From: an uncultured Acidobacteriia bacterium
Lineage (GTDB): Bacteria; Acidobacteriota; Terriglobia; Bryobacterales; Bryobacteraceae
Reading direction: 5' to 3'
NCBI GenBank assembly: GCA_903907865.1
Contig: CAIVPR010000053.1
Location: 1-64,000 of the forward strand
Length of the DNA: 64,000 nucleotides
Part shown: positions 34,634-42,183 of the stretch, one piece after another
Layout of the letters: every line of letters starts with the position of its first letter
How positions within the stretch are numbered: position 1 is the stretch's first letter
The notes under the pieces: generated by a model
What the model was told of the DNA's origin: nothing
The model's input: only the letters and a program-made list of their open reading frames with translations
Databases searched by the model: none
Position numbers and translations under genes: made by a program

Positions 34634-34857
34634 CGCGCATGAATAACCGCCCCGTGCGCACGCTCTCCCACACCCCGATCTTGATCATACTCCAAACCAT
34701 GACTACGAGCCCGCTCCCTGACCCCCTCAACCGTTCCTTGCACCGCGCCCTCGGCCAGCAAGAGCGCCGAGAGTCGTTCCCGATGGTGCTCCAACAAGTG
34801 ATCGGCGAGGCGGTCGATGGCATCCAGCCGCTTTCGAATGCTGCGTTCCTGTCTCAA
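34603..34857 (-). CDS. Small helical protein downstream of the sigma-like factor
   Basis: 84 residues; TTG start at 34857 with GGAGGG just before it, 18 bases after the sigma-like stop. Charged and helical (RKRLDAIDRLADHLLEHHRERL, VEGVRERARSHGLE). The frame runs into repeat B1, so its last residues NLDETITKD come from the duplicated DUF1553 end. It may be a genuine small partner of the sigma-like factor (anti-sigma-type) whose tail was acquired at the junction, or a chance frame. Confidence 0.4.
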   Translation of the reverse strand: MRQERSIRKRLDAIDRLADHLLEHHRERLSALLLAEGAVQGTVEGVRERARSHGLEYDQDRGVGERAHGAVIHARNLDETITKD

Positions 34858-34875
34858 GTGCCCTCCAGATAGGCC

Positions 34876-35427
34876 TCAGGCTGTGGCAAGCGCACGGTAC
34901 CGGTTGGCGAAGGTCCGCTTGACGCGCCGCTTAACGTTCCGCACCCATTCCACCGTACGATTTGCGGCTGCGGCGATTGCCAGGTCGGCGTTGCCCAATT
35001 GGTTGTCGTCAATCTGCTCGACGGCGCGTAGCAGAACAGCCACCTCAGGGTCCTCCGCCGCCAACTCCCTCAGCGATTCGGCAATACGCGCCGGGCGTGT
35101 GTCCGTCGAACGGCTGGGACGCCGCCCACCGCAGGACGACAAGACCGGCCGGGCGGGGTCGTCCAGCGAACGCGTGCGTTTGCTGCGCAGGAGTCGGTCC
35201 ATGAGTCTGCGCTTGAGGACCAAACAGAGGTAGTTCTCCAAAGTTCCACGATCCGGATCGAACGGGAGGTCCCCTTGCTGGTACGCGAGAAGGACATCGT
35301 GGACCGCGTCCTCTGCGGAACAACCGTCGAATACGGCCGGAAAGGCCATCGCCACCAAGCCCGCGCGTGTCCAGAGCGCCAGCAAGAGCTTCCTCATCTC
35401 GGTGTCGTCCAGTTGTTGTTGGGCCAT
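34876..35427 (-). CDS. Sigma-70/ECF-like RNA polymerase sigma factor
   Basis: 183 residues from the ATG at 35427, which has GGGAGG five bases upstream; the frame extends to 35493. Region 2-like sequence MRKLLLALWTRAGLVAMAF, CSAEDAVHDVLLAYQQGD, RGTLENYLCLVLKRRLMDRLL, and a region 4-like helix-turn-helix LGNADLAIAAAANRTVEWVRNVKRRVKRTF. Likely an ECF-type factor with a divergent linker (Arg/Ser/Pro-rich, residues ~100-125). Located in cassette B next to a divergently transcribed PEP-CTERM protein, which it might control. Confidence 0.7.
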   Translation of the reverse strand: MAQQQLDDTEMRKLLLALWTRAGLVAMAFPAVFDGCSAEDAVHDVLLAYQQGDLPFDPDRGTLENYLCLVLKRRLMDRLLRSKRTRSLDDPARPVLSSCGGRRPSRSTDTRPARIAESLRELAAEDPEVAVLLRAVEQIDDNQLGNADLAIAAAANRTVEWVRNVKRRVKRTFANRYRALATA

Positions 35428-35576
35428 GCGCGCCTCCCGTATCCATTGCGATTGAGATCGGGCGGTTTCGTCAAGAATCTTTTCAAAAAACACATGGCGA
35501 AACTTGGAGTTGCCATTCGCAGGATGTTCGAGGGTTGGCCAGCGCCTAACCCGAGACTATTTTCAGGAGATTACGG

Positions 35577-36695
35577 ATGAGGATGAATCGAACGAATCAG
35601 ATGTTCCTGCTGGGGCTGGTGGCGTGCGGGCCGGCCATGGGAGCGTCCATCACGGACCTAGGGACGTTGGGTGGGTTTGGGAGCTGGGCGTATGGCGTCA
35701 ACGCCAGTGGCCAAGTCGTGGGAAGTGCTGTCACTTCTGATTTGGAATCTCACCCGTTCGTGTGGTCGGCAGCCACAGGAATGGCGGATCTGGGCACACT
35801 GGACGGCAACTATGGCGAAGCTCATGGCATCAACGCGAGTGGGCAGGTCGTGGGATATGTCGACGGCCCGGGGGTGACCGGCCGTGCGTTCCTGTGGTCG
35901 GCGGGAGGCGGCATGACCGACCTCGGTACACTCGGCGGCACTTTCAGCCTAGCGTATGGCATCAACGCCGACGGGGAGGTCGTAGGTGGCGCAGCTACCT
36001 CGACAGGTGCGAATCACGCGTTCTTGTGGACGGCGGGCGTGGGAATGACGGATCTGGGTACGCTAGGGGGCTCCTTCAGCAACGCCTATGCCATCAACGC
36101 CGGTGGGCAGGTTGTGGGCGAAGCGTCCACTTCGGGCGGTGCGAGTCACGCGTTCTTGTGGTCGGCGGGCGGAGGAATGACGCAACTTGGCATCTTAGGT
36201 AATTTCGGTACCGGCCGAGGGATCAATTCAGCCGGACAGGTCGTGGGCGATTCCTACACTACAGACAATGGCCTATTTGACCCATTCGGATACAAGGGAG
36301 AAGAACCGTTCCCTCTCGGTGGAGGCGGTGGTGTTGGCACCGCCACGGGTATCAACAACCGTGGTCAGATCGCTGGTTACTCATATAATGCCACTGGCAA
36401 TCTTGATCTCGTCGCGTATTGGTACTCGGGAGGTGTTGTGACAGATCTGAATACTCTCCTTCCTGCCAATTCTGGCTGGCAACTTGAGAAAGCCACCGCG
36501 ATCAATGACGCCGGGCAGATCGTAGGATACGGCATCAACCCAGACGGCCAAACGCATGCGTTCCTCCTCGACACGGCGGCCCCGGAGCCCGGCTCAATTG
36601 TCCTACTGTTGTCCGGCTCTGCCATCCTGGTAATCAAACGCCGGACCACCCTCGCTTCCCTCAGGTTCAGACGTAAGCATCTTGGGATACGATGA
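35577..36695 (+). CDS. HAF-repeat protein with PEP-CTERM sorting signal
   Basis: 372 residues; AGGAG precedes the ATG. Signal peptide (FLLGLVACGPAMGA), then about seven tandem HAF repeats of the type TDLGTLGGxxSxAYGINAxGQVVG ... HAFLW, a beta-propeller-like array. The C-terminus PEPGSIVLLLSGSAILVIKRR is a PEP-CTERM tail, followed by an extra basic extension. Exported and processed by an exosortase, not in the window. Repeat-to-repeat similarity is very high in the middle three units, suggesting recent internal duplication. In cassette B. Confidence 0.9.
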   Translation: MRMNRTNQMFLLGLVACGPAMGASITDLGTLGGFGSWAYGVNASGQVVGSAVTSDLESHPFVWSAATGMADLGTLDGNYGEAHGINASGQVVGYVDGPGVTGRAFLWSAGGGMTDLGTLGGTFSLAYGINADGEVVGGAATSTGANHAFLWTAGVGMTDLGTLGGSFSNAYAINAGGQVVGEASTSGGASHAFLWSAGGGMTQLGILGNFGTGRGINSAGQVVGDSYTTDNGLFDPFGYKGEEPFPLGGGGGVGTATGINNRGQIAGYSYNATGNLDLVAYWYSGGVVTDLNTLLPANSGWQLEKATAINDAGQIVGYGINPDGQTHAFLLDTAAPEPGSIVLLLSGSAILVIKRRTTLASLRFRRKHLGIR

Positions 36696-36699
36696 GGGT

Positions 36700-36936
36700 A
36701 TGGAAACCACGTGTGATTGGTCCGCCTGTCTAGCAGTTGATCGGAACCCGGAGCGCCTTGGCGGAGCCTGGGCGTTTCGGGGCACCCGTGTGCCGGTCTC
36801 CGCGCTCTTCACAAACCTCGCGAGCGGTGCAACCGTGGACGAGTTTACCGATTGGTTCCCCGGGGTCAGCCAAGAGCAGGTGAACTTGGTCCTTGAACAT
36901 GCCGCTCAAGGACTGACGGCCCCGCTCGCCGCGTAA
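36700..36936 (+). CDS. Solitary DUF433 protein
   Basis: 78 residues from the ATG at 36700. DUF433 signatures LGGAWAFRGTRVPVSALF, LASGATVDEFTDWFPG and VSQEQVNLVLEHAA. Antitoxin-like DNA-binding fold, but unlike the copy at 20974 no DUF5615 toxin follows; the next 200 bases carry no gene. Starts five bases after the PEP-CTERM gene stop. N-terminal Cys residues (CDWSACLAVD) are characteristic of one DUF433 subgroup. Confidence 0.8.
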   Translation: METTCDWSACLAVDRNPERLGGAWAFRGTRVPVSALFTNLASGATVDEFTDWFPGVSQEQVNLVLEHAAQGLTAPLAA

Positions 36937-36988
36937 CCGTCCGCGACCCTCCCGCGCCTCTGCGCGGGCACCAGGTCGACTCCTGTTT

Positions 36989-37096
36989 CAGAGCCACGAC
37001 AGCGATGGACCGGGCCCTTCAATCTCCCCACAAACGCTCGTTCCCAGTTGCACAATGGGTTGCGGGAAAGACTGCTCCATGACTGTCGCGGCTCTG
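36989..37096. repeat. Diverged, rearranged copy of the GGTCGCGGCTC inverted-repeat family
   Basis: Arms 36989-37008 and 37077-37096 are complementary at about 17 of 20 positions. They contain GAGCCACGAC and GTCGCGGCTC, the cores of the repeats at 46259 and 59600, but in the opposite order, as if right and left halves of neighbouring units had been joined. Located between two convergent stops at the right end of cassette B. Confidence 0.55.
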
Positions 37097-37138
37097 TCAA
37101 CGCGCAGCCCGCCCATTAACCGGGAAGAGGACATAAGC

Positions 37139-37170
37139 CCTATTCCTTGGTGATCGTTTCGTCGAGATTC
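37139..37170. repeat. Direct repeat B2 (3' end of intact DUF1553 gene)
   Basis: Partner of 34602-34633 with one A/T difference. Encodes the closing NLDETITKE of the intact gene, a strongly conserved ending (LNLDE-type) in this family. Confidence 0.93.
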
Positions 37171-40160
37171 AGCACCACGCGAGAAACCGCAGTCCAAGCT
37201 GCGGCCTTCACTGCATCGCCGCCTTTGGCCAGGGCCGGACCCGCGAACTTTGCCGGATCCAAGCCACTGCCCGCAAACCGCGACTGCTCCCGTGCCAGCA
37301 GCGCCAGCAGTTCGGCCTGTTCCGGCGCGCTCGGCGGACGCGACAGCACCCGCTTCACCACATACCGGATGCGCTGTTCGTCGGTCGTGCCACCATTTTC
37401 GAGTGCCTTCGCCGCCAACGCCTGCGCCGATTCGAGGAACAACGGCTCGTTCAACATCGCCAGCGACTGCAACGGCGTGTTCGACCGCGACCGTCGCACG
37501 CACGAACTCTCCCCGTTCGGCGCGTCGAAGGTCTGCAGGATCGGATACGGCACGCTGCGGAAACGGAACGTATACAGCGCCCGACGGTATTTCTCCCCGC
37601 CTGTCGATTCATTCCACACCTTCGGACCGTAGCTGGTCGGGGGCTGGAACAGGAACGACGGCGCGGGCGGGTAGGCGTTGTCGCCGCCAACCGTGGAGTT
37701 CAGCAGCCCGCTGGTAGCCAATGCGATGTCCCGGACCAACTCCGCATCCACACGAAAACGGGGGCCTCGCGCCAGAAGCCGGTTGTACGGATCCTTCGAC
37801 AACAACTCCGGCGTCGCATTCGACGATTGCCGGTAGGCGGCGGACAGCAGGATCGTTCGCAGCGTACCCTTGACGTCCCAGCCCTTGTCCATAAACTCGA
37901 CCGCCAGCCAGTCCAGCAACTCCGGATGCGATGGTGGCGAGGCCTGGGAGCCGAAATCCTCGGCGGTCTCCACGATGCCGGTACCGAACACCTCAAGCCA
38001 CATCCGGTTGACGAACGCTCGGGCGGTAGTCGGGGAGTCGCGCGCCACGATCCACTTCGCCAATGTGAGGCGATTCACCGGCGCGTTGGCAGGCAGCGGA
38101 TTCAGAAACGACGGCACGCCAGGCTGCACGACCTTCCCCGGCGTCAGGAAACTCCCGCGGGTAAGTTGGTGCGTTTCGCGCATCTCGTCGCGCTCGTTCA
38201 GGACCAGCTGCGACGAACCCTCGGGATGGGTCTTCCACAACTCCGCGATGGTTGTATTTTCGTCCTTCCACTCGGGAACGGTCGTCCGCCAGTAGGCGAA
38301 GACGGCCTGTTCCTGGTCCGACGAGCGCCGCTCAGCGGGAATCGCCATGATCTCGCGCACCTTGGCAGGGACGGGGTCGGCAACGGCGTCGGGATCAGTG
38401 GTGACGGACACGCGCATCCGCCCCAAGTTCTGGTTCTGGTTGTCGTCGCTGTTCCAGCCGCCGCCATTCTGCTTCAGGTAAACGGTGAGGATGGTTTCGC
38501 CTTCGGTCGAAATCGCTTCAGCTGCGTTGAAAACGGCCTTGCGGGCCTGATTGCGCAGTCCGGGCCCGACATCAATGCCCCATGCCGAGTTGTCGTTGCT
38601 ATCGATGGCCAGCTCCACCGGGCCGGTGGTGCGCTTCTTGTCCGTCTTGTCGAAGTACATCGGCAGCAGCGGCGCTTCCGCCGGATTCACGTCGGCGGTG
38701 GCGCGGACGAACTTCACCACCTTCACGGCCTTCGGGTCCGACGCGGGCGCGATCTCCACTTTGAACTCGCTCAGCGCGCCGGTTCCAGTGATCGACCGAC
38801 CCGGTCCACCCAACGGCAGATTCGGATCCGTCAACAGTTCCAGCCGGAACGCCGTGATGTTCTTCAGGTCAGTCTTCGCCGTCAGCTTGACGGTGTGTTT
38901 GGTGGGCGCATAGCCCTGTGCCAGCAACGACCCATCCTCCTGCAGGATGTAGCGCTGCCCGCCGGTGGAAATGTCGTCCACCTCCGGCTTGATCACAGTC
39001 CAGCGGGTCTTGTCCGGCACCGAGGCCTCCCAGCGGTGCATCTTCTCACGCCAGTCGGAGGTACGGTGCTGCAACCCGGCCTCGATTTCCTTCGTCCGCC
39101 GCAAGATCCCCGCGATCTGCATCTGCTGCGCCGGGGAATACACAGGTGCCGTCGATTCGTGCGAGTTGTTGAGGAACGCGAAAAGCCGGTAGTACTCCTC
39201 CTGCTTGAGCGGGTCGTACTTGTGGTCGTGGCACTGGGCGCACTGGATGGTGACGCCGAGCATGCCCTTCCCGATGGCCTCCATGCGGTCGAACATGGCC
39301 TCCATGCGGAACTGTTCGGGGTCGATGCCGCCCTCCTCGTTGATCATGGAGTTTCTGAGGTAACCTGTCGCAACCCGTTGATCCTGCGTAGGGTTGGGCA
39401 ACAGGTCGCCAGCGATCTGCTCCGTGATGAACTGGTTGTAGGGCATGTTGCGGTTGAAGGCGTTGATGACCCAATCGCGGTAGAACCAGACGAAGCGGGG
39501 CTTGTCCTTCTCGTAGCCGTCGGAGTCTGCGTAACGAGCACCGTCGAGCCAGTGGCGCGCCCATTTTTCACCATAGTGGGGCGACGCGAGGAGGCGGTCA
39601 ACCTGTTTCTCCCAGGCGCGCGGACTGCGGTCGGCGAGGAAGGCGTCGACTTCCTCGGGTGTCGGTGGAAGCCCCGTGATGTCGAGCGCGGCACGGCGGA
39701 GGAACGTGGCACGGTCGGCTTCGGGCGAGGGCGACAGGCCTTCGGCTTCCAGCTTGGCCAGGATGAACCGGTCCACCGGGTTCCGCAGCCACTTTGCGTT
39801 CTTCACCGGCGGCAGCGCCGGACGGACCGGGGCCACAAACGCCCAGTGCTTCTTCTTGGAGCCCGCGATCGAATCGGCCCACGTCTTGATGGTGGCGATG
39901 TCGGCGTCGGCAAGCCGGCCGCCCATCGGCATGCGGGCCGCGTCGCCCACTCCGGCCACTCGCCGGTAGATGTCGGCGGCCTTGGCATCAATGGATTCCG
40001 GACGGTCCAGCCGCAGCCCCCCGCTCTGGAGTTTTTCGCCGTGGCAGGAGACGCAGCGCGTTTCGAGGATCGGGCGGATGGGGGCGGTCTGGGCGTGGAG
40101 GCAGTGTAGGGCGAAGAGCGGGATGGCGGCGGCGACCATGGCGGGGCGGCGTGGAGGCAT
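37140..40160 (-). CDS. PSCyt1-DUF1549-DUF1553 protein (planctomycete-type cytochrome)
   Basis: 1,006 residues. Signal peptide (AAAIPLFALHCLHAQ), a cytochrome-like heme site CVSCH near residue 36 (PSCyt1), DUF1549 (PVDRFILAKLEAEGL, FLRRAALDITGLPPTPEEV, LDGARYADSDGYEKDK), a second CAQCH site, a central beta domain, and DUF1553 (LTLAKWIVARDSPTTARAF-type, VNRMWLEVFGTGIVETAEDFG, SNTPLQSLAMLNEPLFLE). Periplasmic; thought to take part in oxidative polymer degradation, function unproven. Its usual DUF1501 neighbour is displaced by cassette B. Confidence 0.93.
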   Translation of the reverse strand: MPPRRPAMVAAAIPLFALHCLHAQTAPIRPILETRCVSCHGEKLQSGGLRLDRPESIDAKAADIYRRVAGVGDAARMPMGGRLADADIATIKTWADSIAGSKKKHWAFVAPVRPALPPVKNAKWLRNPVDRFILAKLEAEGLSPSPEADRATFLRRAALDITGLPPTPEEVDAFLADRSPRAWEKQVDRLLASPHYGEKWARHWLDGARYADSDGYEKDKPRFVWFYRDWVINAFNRNMPYNQFITEQIAGDLLPNPTQDQRVATGYLRNSMINEEGGIDPEQFRMEAMFDRMEAIGKGMLGVTIQCAQCHDHKYDPLKQEEYYRLFAFLNNSHESTAPVYSPAQQMQIAGILRRTKEIEAGLQHRTSDWREKMHRWEASVPDKTRWTVIKPEVDDISTGGQRYILQEDGSLLAQGYAPTKHTVKLTAKTDLKNITAFRLELLTDPNLPLGGPGRSITGTGALSEFKVEIAPASDPKAVKVVKFVRATADVNPAEAPLLPMYFDKTDKKRTTGPVELAIDSNDNSAWGIDVGPGLRNQARKAVFNAAEAISTEGETILTVYLKQNGGGWNSDDNQNQNLGRMRVSVTTDPDAVADPVPAKVREIMAIPAERRSSDQEQAVFAYWRTTVPEWKDENTTIAELWKTHPEGSSQLVLNERDEMRETHQLTRGSFLTPGKVVQPGVPSFLNPLPANAPVNRLTLAKWIVARDSPTTARAFVNRMWLEVFGTGIVETAEDFGSQASPPSHPELLDWLAVEFMDKGWDVKGTLRTILLSAAYRQSSNATPELLSKDPYNRLLARGPRFRVDAELVRDIALATSGLLNSTVGGDNAYPPAPSFLFQPPTSYGPKVWNESTGGEKYRRALYTFRFRSVPYPILQTFDAPNGESSCVRRSRSNTPLQSLAMLNEPLFLESAQALAAKALENGGTTDEQRIRYVVKRVLSRPPSAPEQAELLALLAREQSRFAGSGLDPAKFAGPALAKGGDAVKAAAWTAVSRVVLNLDETITKE

Positions 40161-40307
40161 CGTGTTGCTTCTACTTTATAACGTGGGGATGGGGGATGAG
40201 GGACAGGTATCCACTAGGCTTCCCATTCAGATCTGGACCAAAGCCCGGCAGAAGTAAAATCGAGAAAAATCGTTTGACGATACAGAATCATGCTACTATC
40301 GATCATC

Positions 40308-40646
40308 ATGGCTAGAAGACTTGGTATTTCGTTAGGCGTACTGATCATAATTTCAGGGGCCTTGGCAGAAAATTCAGATCAATGCCGTTCATGGACGTCA
40401 ACCAGGGTAATTATGCAGGCGTGTTCCTATGAGAGTGGCAGGTCCGGGTACTATAAAATCACGAATAACGGCCGCGCGGCTGCCGATGTTTGCTGGACAG
40501 TCACTTCCAACAAGGGAAAAGAAGATAAAGGCTGCCACTCAAATATGCCTGCAGGCGAAACGACGTCGGGTGTCTGTGTCTGGTGCGGCGCAAGAAACGA
40601 GGGCGTGAGGTCCATTAGCCTTGATAAGTACAATCTCGTCAGGTAG
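40308..40646 (+). CDS. Small secreted Cys-containing protein
   Basis: 112 residues from the ATG at 40308 (40290 is possible). Signal peptide ARRLGISLGVLIIISGALA, then a ~90-residue mature protein with six cysteines (QCRSW, MQACSYE, ADVCWTV, KGCHSN, GVCVWCG), probably disulfide-bonded in the periplasm. The region 40170-40660 is visibly richer in A/T than its neighbours, a hint of foreign origin. No family recognised. Confidence 0.65.
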   Translation: MARRLGISLGVLIIISGALAENSDQCRSWTSTRVIMQACSYESGRSGYYKITNNGRAAADVCWTVTSNKGKEDKGCHSNMPAGETTSGVCVWCGARNEGVRSISLDKYNLVR

Positions 40647-40652
40647 ATTGTA

Positions 40653-40856
40653 CTATTTGGTTGGGCTCTGATGGCTTGGTGCTTCGTAAGAGCGCGCCCC
40701 CGGCCTCAGGAAATCCGTCGCATCCACTTGGTCCAGCGTGGCTTCCTCGTGGTATCGAATCTGACGCGGGCTATAGAAATCAATCCAGGTGCCCGTGGGG
40801 TTGTACCGCTCCCGCGTGACGATCAGCAAGTGGAATCCGTGCCAGGACACGGCCAA
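40653..40856 (-). CDS. Possible small protein or gene remnant
   Basis: 67 residues, TTG start, no clear ribosome site. Sequence such as HLLIVTRERYNPTGTWIDFY and ATLDQVDATDFLRP has codon usage like a real gene (G/C-rich third positions). A neighbouring frame upstream also looks coding-like, so this may be the remains of a longer broken gene. No family recognised. Confidence 0.3.
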   Translation of the reverse strand: MAVSWHGFHLLIVTRERYNPTGTWIDFYSPRQIRYHEEATLDQVDATDFLRPGARSYEAPSHQSPTK

Positions 40857-40926
40857 CCTCGTCGGCTCCGCCGCCGATCAAGGTAACGATCAAGCGATGT
40901 GACGGCGTCCGGTGGGAGGCTCCGTC

Positions 40927-41150
40927 TCAGGCGGCAAACTGCAGGACTTCGATTTCGGCACCGTTTCCCATAGCCACCTCTGCCCGCCTGAGAACACTGC
41001 CGCAATCTGCTCGGAAAGATAGTACTCGCCGCAGTTGTCGCAGACCTCGACCGGAACCCCCTTGAGTATCACAGTCGTCTCGCCTCGTTGAAGGGTCGCG
41101 ACGATCCTTCCGACGCGGGTCTCACCGTGCCGGCAGATAACGCATTTCAT
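40927..41150 (-). pseudogene. Frameshifted MqsA-type (YgiT zinc-finger) antitoxin
   Basis: From ATG 41150: MKCVICRHGETRVG with the first CxxC, TLQRGETTVILKGVP and VCDNCGEYYLSEQIA with the second CxxC. After that the frame breaks at an ACAC dinucleotide repeat (about 40994-40997). The alternative frame continues LRRAEVAMGNGAEIEVLQFAA and stops at 40927, exactly the family's normal ending. Removing two bases would restore a 73-residue antitoxin. The unshifted frame instead runs to 40890 with unrelated residues. Confidence 0.75.
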
Positions 41151-41415
41151 GATCGCCTCCGCGTTGGGAACCCTGGCTGCCAGACGGCAGGATTCGGCAC
41201 GTATGTCGTGATCACATGGCACACCGACCCAACGGGATCGAGGGCGTCAACAACATGGACGGGACAACCAGCCGGAGATCCTAGCATCAAACAGTTTGCA
41301 AATGGTTTGCCCTCGGGATACGGCATAATCACCTCGCCCGAACGGAGGACGGCGACAACCCGTCCTTGCCGATGTTCCACTCGAACATCCGCCTGACCGC
41401 ATGCCTGTTAAACAG
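41147..41415 (-). pseudogene. Frameshifted DUF4258 toxin
   Basis: Overlaps the antitoxin start by four bases (ATGA), the usual DUF4258-YgiT order. Frame one gives HAVRRMFEWNIGKD, the conserved His/Arg start of DUF4258. Near 41359-41367 a one-base loss moves the reading to VVAVLRSGEVIMPYPEGKPF ... HVVDALDPVG ... ITTYVPNPAVWQPGF, the rest of the domain. A stop just before 41415 leaves no normal start. Both members of the module are therefore broken. Confidence 0.72.
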
Positions 41416-41504
41416 CTACCGGCTGAAAGCGGGTAGAATTGATTGCGACTGAAAGTCGAGGGTGCGGCTGAAGCCGCCTGAAGTCTGTTCCGGCTGAGAG
41501 CCGG
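41416..41504. repeat. Cluster of four short hairpins beside the IS200-like transposase
   Basis: Four palindromes of one design: 41416-41436, 41446-41458 (CGACT-GAA-AGTCG), 41464-41477 (GCGGCT-GA-AGCCGC) and 41490-41504 (CCGGCT-GAG-AGCCGG). All have a CT-GA(A/G)-AG tip, with changing but compensated stems. This is the look of REP-like or IS200/IS605-end hairpins. Confidence 0.8.
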
Positions 41505-41505
41505 C

Positions 41506-41883
41506 TCAAGGCTCGGTGGGCGCGGTTATCTTGAACCCCTCCTCGTCCTCGTCCCACGTCTGGTTCTCGATATAGGCCTTGATCGTTGCCTCATCCACCG
41601 CGCCCACCGTCGCGCAGAAATACCATCGAGCCCACATGTGCTGGCCCCAGTACCGCTTCCGCAAGTCCGGGAATTCCGCCTGCAGATGCCGCGACGACCG
41701 GCCTTTAATGTACTGCGCTAGTTTCGCCGGTGCCAGGATTGGCGGTGCCGACAGCTGCAGGTGGATGTGGTCCGGCGACACCGCCCCCCGCCCCTTCAGA
41801 ATCTTGTATCGGTATTTCGTGCACCACACCAAGTGGTACTTCAAGTCGAACACCGCGTGTGCGCTATGCCTGTACTCCGCCAT
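41506..41883 (-). pseudogene. tnpA: IS200/IS605-type Y1 transposase with internal deletion
   Basis: 125 residues from ATG 41883. The N-terminal motif FDLKYHLVWCTKYRYKIL and the HUH site SPDHIHLQL, KGRSSRHLQAEFPDL, WGQHMWARWYFCATVGAV and AYIENQ with the catalytic Tyr are those of TnpA. Between KILKGR and GAVSPDHIH about 23-26 residues normally present (the helix after beta-2) are missing, in frame. The enzyme is probably inactive, although an unusual short variant cannot be excluded. Hairpins flank the gene on both sides. Confidence 0.8.
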
Positions 41884-41911
41884 CCATCCCATTGTCGAAG
41901 ATCGGAACGGG

Positions 41912-41940
41912 CCGCTGGAAGCGGACCGCCTCAAAGGCGG
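41912..41940. repeat. Hairpin pair upstream of the IS200-like transposase
   Basis: CCGCT-GGA-AGCGG (41912-41924) and CCGCC-TCAAA-GGCGG (41926-41940), next to the transposase 5' end. Counterpart of the cluster at 41416-41504; together they may mark both ends of the element. Confidence 0.65.
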
Positions 41941-42183
41941 TGGGATTAGACCGGGCGGACGGAGCTAAATACGATTCGCTCCCATTGCAATTGCGATACG
42001 CCTTCACGTTCGATGCTCTCCTGGAACCGTCAATCCATTCTTGCGCGAACCTGGCGTTGCACAACGCCGCCACCGGGGGGACGCAAGAATCGGAGCGGAC
42101 TACCCGGCAAAAGCTGCTGGCCAGCCCGGCGGTCGGCATCCAACATTTCCCGGACACCGAGGCGCAACCGAAAACTGAAAACC
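41941..42183. other. Intergenic region, nothing recognised
   Basis: About 240 bases between the IS200-like element and the response regulator stop. No frame with a ribosome site or family resemblance on either strand. Confidence 0.5.

Larger units (their letters stand above)
34602..37170. mobile_element. Candidate cassette B with 32-bp direct repeats
   Basis: A 2.5-kb segment between two copies of the 3' end of the DUF1553 gene (34602-34633 and 37139-37170). It separates two genes that are normally adjacent. It contains a sigma-like factor with a small downstream frame, a HAF-repeat PEP-CTERM protein, a DUF433 protein and a structured inverted repeat near its right end. No recombinase is visible. 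Same logic as cassette A, in the same operon. Mobility is inference. Confidence 0.5.

Noticed and set aside
34602-37170. Ordinary integrative element at a tRNA gene
   Set aside because: No tRNA gene and no integrase lie in or beside the segment; the repeats are protein-coding 3' ends.
37827-40109. 760-codon plus-strand open frame opposite the DUF1553 gene
   Set aside because: Arg/Gly/Val-rich antisense product of a high-GC gene; the minus strand has full-length family motifs.
41864-42157. 97-codon minus-strand frame upstream of the transposase
   Set aside because: No ribosome site, no motif, and it covers the hairpins that flank the element.
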